Assembly: GCA_020024085.1 (NCBI GenBank)
Contig: JAHHUG010000018.1
Location: 1 to 18,722 of the forward strand
Length of the DNA stretch: 18,722 bases
Reading direction: 5' to 3'
Source: Christensenellaceae bacterium
GTDB taxonomy: Bacteria; Bacillota; Clostridia; Christensenellales; CAAEEZ01
Below the pieces are notes generated by a model. That model had not been told where the DNA came from and did not search any database. It saw nothing but the letters and a program-made list of their open reading frames with translations. The position numbers were made by a program, and so were the translations under genes. Positions 15,280-18,722 of the stretch are shown here, piece by piece. The number at the start of each line of letters is the position of its first letter. Within the stretch, counting starts at the first letter, position 1.

Positions 15280-16705
15280 ATTCAATCTCCTTCAACTTGC
15301 CGATGGCAATCTCACTATTACCGTTATCCTTTTTAACAGATGTAATAGGAATATTTAACTCTCTTGCAATAATTTCAATTACTCTTGGGCCACAGAAACC
15401 ACCTTGGCATCTACCCATACCTGCTCTGGTTCTTCTCTTAACAGCATCAACACTCTTTGCTGGAAGTGGAGCATGGATAGCAGCAACGATTTCTGCCTCG
15501 GTAACCTTTTCGCATCTACAAATTAATCTACCCCATCTTGGGTCTTCTTTAACCTTTTCGTTAAGTTCCTCGGTAGATAAGTTTACAAATCTTGGGTGTT
15601 CTGGGTTTGGAACTAAAGTCTCTTTTGCAGTAAGCTCGATAATCTCGCCAACCATATCCTTAACCTTTTCGCCAATTGCTGGAGCAGAGGTTAAACCAGG
15701 AGAACAAATACCTGTTACAGTGATGTAGTTTTGAAGTTTCTTAGAGAACTCAATAACAAAGTCATCGCCAACAACATGTCTTACACCTGCATATAGTCTA
15801 ATAACCTTACGGTAGTTAGCATTTTTGTAAGTTTTAGCAACACCTGCTCTAATTTGGTCTAATCCATCAAGTGAAACTGACTTATCTTCGCCATCTTCAA
15901 CGACAACAGATGTTGGTCCATAAATAACATTACCATCAGCTGTTGGAGCAACTAAGATACCTTTACCTTTCTCATCAGGAAGTGGGAAAATAACAGTGTT
16001 AATATGTGCTTTTTCTTGTTGGTCAAGTACAAAGTAATCGCCTCTTCTAAAGGTCTCCTCATAAACCTCTGCACCGATAGCCTTGTTTAGTTTCATAGAA
16101 CCAGCACCAGCACAGTTGATTACAACCTTTGCCTCATACTTGTTACCACTTGCAGTAGTTACGACAAATTTGTCAGCTACCTTTTCAACATTAACAACTT
16201 CCTCGCCAACTTTAACTTCACCACCATTTAAGATAGCGTGGTCGCAAAGAGCGATTGTAAGTTTGTATGGAGAAACAATACCAGCATCCTTTGCATATAA
16301 AGCAAGCTCAATATCATCAGCAACATTTGGCTCAATTTCAAGAATACGGTCACGACCAATAATCTCTACATCAACACCATTTTGGATACCTTTGTTGTAA
16401 AGCTCCTCAATACCTGCTCTACCATTCTTTGTTGTTACAACCAATGAACCAGTGTTAACATATGGAACATGTAGTTCGTTTGCTAACTCTTTCATCATTT
16501 TGCAACCCTTTACATTAAGTTCAGCCTTTAATGTATTAGGAACGCAGTCATAACCTGCGTGCACAATACCACTATTTGCACGACTTGCACCACAGCTTAC
16601 ATCATCATACTTTTCAAGTAATAAGCATTTTGTATTGTACTTTTGAAGAGTATCCAAAACAGCACAACCAATAACGCCACCACCTATGACAATTACATCA
16701 AACAT
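15269..16705 (-). CDS. FAD-dependent dehydrogenase (GlpA/LhgO-like DAO fold) with C-terminal BFD [2Fe-2S] domain
   Basis: A 478-residue flavoprotein. The N-terminal IGGGVIG (7-13) with Glu31 closing the second strand binds FAD, and SRANSGIVHAGYD (41-53) and ITVTGICSPGLTSAPAIG (328-345) are hallmarks of the anaerobic glycerol-3-phosphate dehydrogenase and L-2-hydroxyglutarate dehydrogenase group. RLYAGVR (303-309) fits the substrate region. The C-terminal BFD-like domain has Cys396-X-Cys398 and Cys433-X4-Cys438, the pattern for a [2Fe-2S] cluster. It should oxidise glycerol-3-phosphate or a related hydroxy acid and pass electrons to its two neighbours. The start ATG has an AGGAAG site. It follows ppa by 38 nt with no terminator between. 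No glpK, glpF or glpP is in the window, so glycerol as source is inference from family. Confidence 0.88.
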   Translation of the reverse strand: MFDVIVIGGGVIGCAVLDTLQKYNTKCLLLEKYDDVSCGASRANSGIVHAGYDCVPNTLKAELNVKGCKMMKELANELHVPYVNTGSLVVTTKNGRAGIEELYNKGIQNGVDVEIIGRDRILEIEPNVADDIELALYAKDAGIVSPYKLTIALCDHAILNGGEVKVGEEVVNVEKVADKFVVTTASGNKYEAKVVINCAGAGSMKLNKAIGAEVYEETFRRGDYFVLDQQEKAHINTVIFPLPDEKGKGILVAPTADGNVIYGPTSVVVEDGEDKSVSLDGLDQIRAGVAKTYKNANYRKVIRLYAGVRHVVGDDFVIEFSKKLQNYITVTGICSPGLTSAPAIGEKVKDMVGEIIELTAKETLVPNPEHPRFVNLSTEELNEKVKEDPRWGRLICRCEKVTEAEIVAAIHAPLPAKSVDAVKRRTRAGMGRCQGGFCGPRVIEIIARELNIPITSVKKDNGNSEIAIGKLKEIEYEI

Positions 16706-16743
16706 ACTTTTCTTCCTTTTTTATAATATTTTTAAATTTAACC

Positions 16744-17274
16744 TTATTTAGTAAACTTTTCGTTATACTTTACGATATCTTGAGCGATATATTTCATAGC
16801 TTTTTCCTTGCCATAAATATTTAGTACAACGGTAGTTTTTCCTTCTAATTGCTTATATACACCAAAGAAGTGTCTAATTTCTGCTACATAGTTTGGAGGC
16901 AACTCCTCGACATTTTTGTAAGCAGACCAAATAGGGTCACTAAATGGTATTGCAATTATCTTTTTATCTCTATCGCCTTCATCTTCCATATCAACTACGC
17001 CGATAGGATAACATTTTACAAGTGACATAGGTGCGATTGGCTCAGAGCACAACACCAATACATCTAGTGGGTCACCATCATCACTAAGTGTTCTTGGAAT
17101 AAATCCATAATTGGCTGGATAGTGAGTTGCAGTAAACAAAATTCTATCTAGTTGTAGCATACCTGTTTCCTTATCCAATTCGTACTTATTTTTGCTACCA
17201 CGAGAAATTTCAATAACTGCACAAAATTCTTCTGGCTTGATTCTATCTTTAGAAATATCGTGCCAAATATTCAT
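16744..17274 (-). CDS. ppa: Family I (soluble) inorganic pyrophosphatase
   Basis: A 176-residue family I pyrophosphatase that hydrolyses the diphosphate released by biosynthetic reactions such as nucleic acid synthesis and aminoacyl-tRNA formation. The signature DDGDPLDVLV (65-74) gives the metal-binding Asp66, Asp68 and Asp71. Asp98, Asp103 and Lys105 in MEDEGDRDKK, together with Lys30, Arg44 and Tyr56, line up with the E. coli active site at an offset of one, so the enzyme should be active. The length equals that of bacterial family I enzymes. The ATG overlaps the stop of the small membrane protein gene by 4 nt (ATGA), with GAGGAT upstream, so the two are translationally coupled. No terminator separates it from the dehydrogenase downstream, so housekeeping and redox genes share a transcript. 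Confidence 0.95.
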   Translation of the reverse strand: MNIWHDISKDRIKPEEFCAVIEISRGSKNKYELDKETGMLQLDRILFTATHYPANYGFIPRTLSDDGDPLDVLVLCSEPIAPMSLVKCYPIGVVDMEDEGDRDKKIIAIPFSDPIWSAYKNVEELPPNYVAEIRHFFGVYKQLEGKTTVVLNIYGKEKAMKYIAQDIVKYNEKFTK

Positions 17275-17681
17275 TTATTATCCTCCATATTTTTTCTTCT
17301 AATCTTTATAAATTTTATTGTACAACTTATACCTTGGTATAACATCGCACCACTAAACACATACAATAAATCGCCTATTACCTCGCCACTTGCTGTGTAG
17401 TGCTTAACATATACTGCAAGTCCTAGGAATAATGCGAATATAAAATATGATATCAAGGTAACCCTACCTAAATTTTGATGTATGCTAAATGGCATAATAT
17501 ACAAAATGCACATACCAACGCTAAATACGAATGTATCAAAAATTGCCTCAGCTAATAAAGTATCAACAGCTCCTATTTTAGCCTGTTTTTTAAGAAATGA
17601 TACCAAAAATAGCATACCTATGATATATCCTAATATAACTGCATAACTAATAAATTTGATTAGTTGTTCCTTTTTTCTCAT
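17271..17681 (-). CDS. Small uncharacterised membrane protein, four predicted TM segments
   Basis: I do not recognise the family. The 136-residue protein has a basic start (MRKKEQ), hydrophobic helices at about 9-30, 43-64, 73-93 and 100-122, and a basic tail (KFIKIRRKNMEDNK); by the positive-inside rule both ends face the cytoplasm. No catalytic motif is seen. Its stop overlaps the ppa start (ATGA), so it heads that operon. There is no Shine-Dalgarno sequence before the ATG, and the best promoter (17692-17720) would start transcription only about 4 nt upstream, so it may be read from a leaderless mRNA. A later start at Met23 would cut the first helix and also lacks a strong site. Confidence 0.75.
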   Translation of the reverse strand: MRKKEQLIKFISYAVILGYIIGMLFLVSFLKKQAKIGAVDTLLAEAIFDTFVFSVGMCILYIMPFSIHQNLGRVTLISYFIFALFLGLAVYVKHYTASGEVIGDLLYVFSGAMLYQGISCTIKFIKIRRKNMEDNK

Positions 17682-17691
17682 ATACTTATAT

Positions 17692-17720
17692 AGTTTATCA
17701 CAGAATTATCGTCTTGACAA
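17692..17720 (-). promoter_or_regulatory. Promoter of the membrane protein-ppa operon, giving a near-leaderless transcript
   Basis: On the minus strand TTGTCA (17720-17715), a 17-bp spacer and TAAACT (17697-17692), with TGA as extended -10 (17700-17698). The predicted transcription start (around 17685) is about 4 nt before the ATG at 17681. Confidence 0.55.
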
Positions 17721-17753
17721 TAGCTTCTTAAAGATAATGTAATAACTTTTAGT

Positions 17754-17775
17754 TATATATATTATTGTATATATA
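17754..17775. repeat. AT-only inverted repeat
   Basis: TATATATA at 17754-17761 and 17768-17775 with a 6-nt loop TTATTG. It could form a weak 8-bp cruciform or hairpin in the 173-bp gap between two minus-strand genes, upstream of the ppa-operon promoter. It may be chance in AT-rich DNA. Confidence 0.35.
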
Positions 17776-17826
17776 CTTTTTAGACAAAACATAGTAATTG
17801 ACTATTTACTAAAATAAAATAAAAAA

Positions 17827-17847
17827 AGATGGTAAAAAATACCACCT
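17827..17847 (-). terminator. Intrinsic terminator after the 4-TM protein gene
   Basis: On the minus strand AGGTGGTA (17847-17840) pairs with TACCATCT (17834-17827), including one G-U pair, around a 5-nt loop. Seven or more T follow. It lies 8 nt beyond the stop of the gene ending at 17855. Confidence 0.78.
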
Positions 17848-17854
17848 AATTTTT

Positions 17855-18412
17855 TTAATTTTTCTCATTTAAAACCTTATTACAAGCCTTTACAACCTTG
17901 ATTCCATCGTGAAGTGGCACTGCAAGGAATATCAAACTCATAACTGTTCCAAAGAAATATATTGCATAGCAACCGGATAAATTTCCTTTTACCATAGTAT
18001 AGAATGCAAGTGGCACATTAGCAGGTGCTTCGTTTACCATAGGAATAGGAACTAAACAAGCTCCTGTTGGGTCTGCAAAACAAGCCAAAAATACATATAC
18101 AAGTGGAAGTGTAAGGATAAAAGCATATATCGTAATACCTATTGTCAATTTCTTACGCCACTTTATATCGGTCAGCCTTGCTGATAGGTTAGAAAACAAC
18201 AATATTCCTATCGACATAAACACAATTACTACTACATATGCAAGTATCAAATTGATTTCTATCAAACCATCGTAAAATGGCAAAATATTTAATCCACCAA
18301 TTCTTCCAACAGTAATAATGGACAAAATACCAATTATCTCCGATACAAATGCAATTACATAAAACACAGCAAAAAATATCTTTCGATTTTTGCTAACATC
18401 TGGTAACTTCAT
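17855..18412 (-). CDS. Uncharacterised membrane protein, four predicted TM segments
   Basis: I do not recognise the family. The 185-residue protein has a polar, basic start (MKLPDVSKNRK), hydrophobic helices at about 12-34, 53-73, 90-110 and 148-166, and an external-looking loop of about 35 residues between the last two. That loop contains CFADPTGACL (111-120) and several prolines; with Cys148 at the start of the last helix, its Cys111 and Cys119 could form disulfides. The start is the ATG at 18412, preceded by an AGAGGGGGA ribosome binding site. A 45-nt longer reading with an ATG at 18457 is rejected because the promoter -10 box (18449-18444) lies inside it. It is a single-gene transcript with its own terminator. 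Confidence 0.78.
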   Translation of the reverse strand: MKLPDVSKNRKIFFAVFYVIAFVSEIIGILSIITVGRIGGLNILPFYDGLIEINLILAYVVVIVFMSIGILLFSNLSARLTDIKWRKKLTIGITIYAFILTLPLVYVFLACFADPTGACLVPIPMVNEAPANVPLAFYTMVKGNLSGCYAIYFFGTVMSLIFLAVPLHDGIKVVKACNKVLNEKN

Positions 18413-18443
18413 AATCCCCCTCTCAAAATAGATATATACATTG

Positions 18444-18452
18444 ATTTTACCA
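18444..18452 (-). promoter_or_regulatory. Extended -10 promoter of the 4-TM protein gene
   Basis: On the minus strand TGGTAAAAT (18452-18444), 31 nt before the ATG at 18412 and upstream of its GA-rich ribosome binding site. The -35 region (about 18472-18467) is poor. Confidence 0.5.
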
Positions 18453-18526
18453 TACATTTTTTTGTTTTCATAAATTCCATTAAAAATATTTGCAATTATT
18501 AAAACAAATCATCATTTATAAAAAAA

Positions 18527-18548
18527 TAGGATAGAAAACTCTATCCTA
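18527..18548 (-). terminator. Minus-strand intrinsic terminator upstream of the lone membrane gene
   Basis: Arms TAGGATAGA (18527-18535) and TCTATCCTA (18540-18548) form a 9-bp stem with a 4-nt loop; on the minus strand seven T follow (18526-18520). It would stop transcription arriving from the right of the window. On the plus strand the next T-run starts only at 18564, 15 nt away, so it works poorly in that direction. Confidence 0.72.
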
Positions 18549-18594
18549 CTAATACCAGACAAATTTTTTTCTGTTTCTTTTTACATCTTGCATA

Positions 18595-18623
18595 TTGACA
18601 TCTTACCAAATTTGATTTATAAT
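18595..18623 (+). promoter_or_regulatory. Perfect consensus promoter of the right-edge RNA
   Basis: TTGACA (18595-18600), exactly 17 bp, TATAAT (18618-18623). Both boxes are full matches to the housekeeping sigma consensus, the best promoter in the window. The predicted start is about 18629-18631. No open reading frame with a ribosome binding site follows within the window. Confidence 0.88.
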
Positions 18624-18628
18624 ACAAA

Positions 18629-18722
18629 CACTCTGGTAGGTAAAAAGCCTAAAGTCAAGAGAGTCTTCGGCTTGACCGAGCGAAGTAGCTATAGAGTTGA
18701 AATTCTTCACCACGAGTGATAC
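18629..18722 (+). ncRNA. Structured non-coding RNA of unidentified class, 5' part, continuing past the window
   Basis: Directly after the perfect promoter, base composition changes from strongly AT-rich to roughly balanced and no coding frame is seen. The sequence can fold: CACTC (18629-18633) with GAGTG (18714-18718), continued by TGGT with ACCA across one bulged C (18634-18637 with 18709-18712), closes a multi-branch domain. Inside are TAGG/CCTA (18637-18651), the 6-bp GTCAAG/CTTGAC stem (18654-18659 with 18671-18676) whose loop holds CTTCGG, and GAAG/CTTC (18682-18685 with 18705-18708). The first two listed helices compete for one base. I cannot assign a class. It lacks the hallmark sequences of tmRNA, RNase P RNA, SRP RNA and the glycine and cobalamin riboswitches as far as visible. 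The clostridial raiA RNA is one candidate to test. Alternatively it is the leader of a gene outside the window. Confidence 0.6.

Noticed and set aside
17714..17741. Plus-strand TTGACA near 17714 as a promoter
   Set aside because: No good -10 at 16-18 bp and no plus-strand gene or RNA signature follows.
18413..18457. Longer form of the 4-TM protein starting with ATG at 18457
   Set aside because: It would contain the extended -10 box and has no ribosome binding site, whereas the ATG at 18412 has a strong one.
18527..18722. The right-edge RNA read from the minus strand and ending at the hairpin 18527-18548
   Set aside because: The consensus promoter points to the plus strand, and the RNA 5' bases pair with 18709-18718. 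The minus-strand reading stays possible only if a promoter lies beyond the window, so I prefer the plus strand.

Overview
The window reads as chromosome of a low-GC Gram-positive bacterium of the class Clostridia, probably an uncultured anaerobe. The reasons are strongly AT-rich DNA, AGGAGG-type ribosome binding sites, extended -10 promoters, and clostridial family markers: DUF4364, the TIGR03905-type TSCPD protein, a comEC-holA pair, CdaA, and the anaerobic FAD/FAD/DUF1667 oxidoreductase trio. This placement is inference from gene content. No rRNA or taxonomic marker gene is present. I see no phage, insertion sequence, CRISPR array or tRNA.

Layout. (1) 150-1610, plus strand: a membrane-tethered M20 zinc peptidase with its own promoter, ending at a bidirectional hairpin terminator (1786-1815). 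(2) 1841-3654: a minus-strand diacylglycerol kinase-like lipid kinase, divergent from a plus-strand pair (DUF4364 winged-helix protein and TSCPD protein). Both divergent promoters are visible, and an inverted repeat overlaps the DUF4364 -10 box. A second, almost identical bidirectional terminator (3672-3702) closes this block. (3) 3800-5761, minus: an intracellular clan GH-D (GH36-like) glycosidase. (4) 5807-13552, minus: a seven-gene run in the order comEC, holA, a 5-TM protein, a tail-anchored M28-fold protein, cdaA, DUF1015, lysC, with gaps of 10 nt or less from holA onward and a terminator after lysC. (5) 13690-17681, minus: a run in the order small membrane protein, inorganic pyrophosphatase, GlpA-like FAD dehydrogenase with a BFD-type [2Fe-2S] domain, FAD/NAD oxidoreductase, DUF1667 iron-sulfur protein, ending in a terminator. 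(6) 17855-18412, minus: a lone 4-TM protein. (7) 18595-18722, plus: a perfect TTGACA-N17-TATAAT promoter driving a non-coding, GC-richer, foldable RNA that runs off the window.

How the genes work together. The long operon joins DNA uptake (ComEC), replication (HolA), c-di-AMP synthesis (CdaA) and the first step of aspartate-family amino acid synthesis (LysC). The usual CdaA companions CdaR and GlmM are absent. In their place, directly upstream and in the same operon, is an exported single-pass protein with an M28 fold in which nearly every zinc and catalytic residue has been replaced. The oxidoreductase trio probably forms one complex passing electrons from a glycerol-3-phosphate-like substrate through FAD and Fe-S centres to NAD or another acceptor.

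The two most promising leads are the structured RNA at the right edge and the M28 pseudopeptidase-CdaA pair. Smaller leads are a ComEC without its C-terminal metallo-beta-lactamase domain, a candidate leaderless transcript at 17681, and a possible autoregulatory operator in front of the DUF4364 gene.
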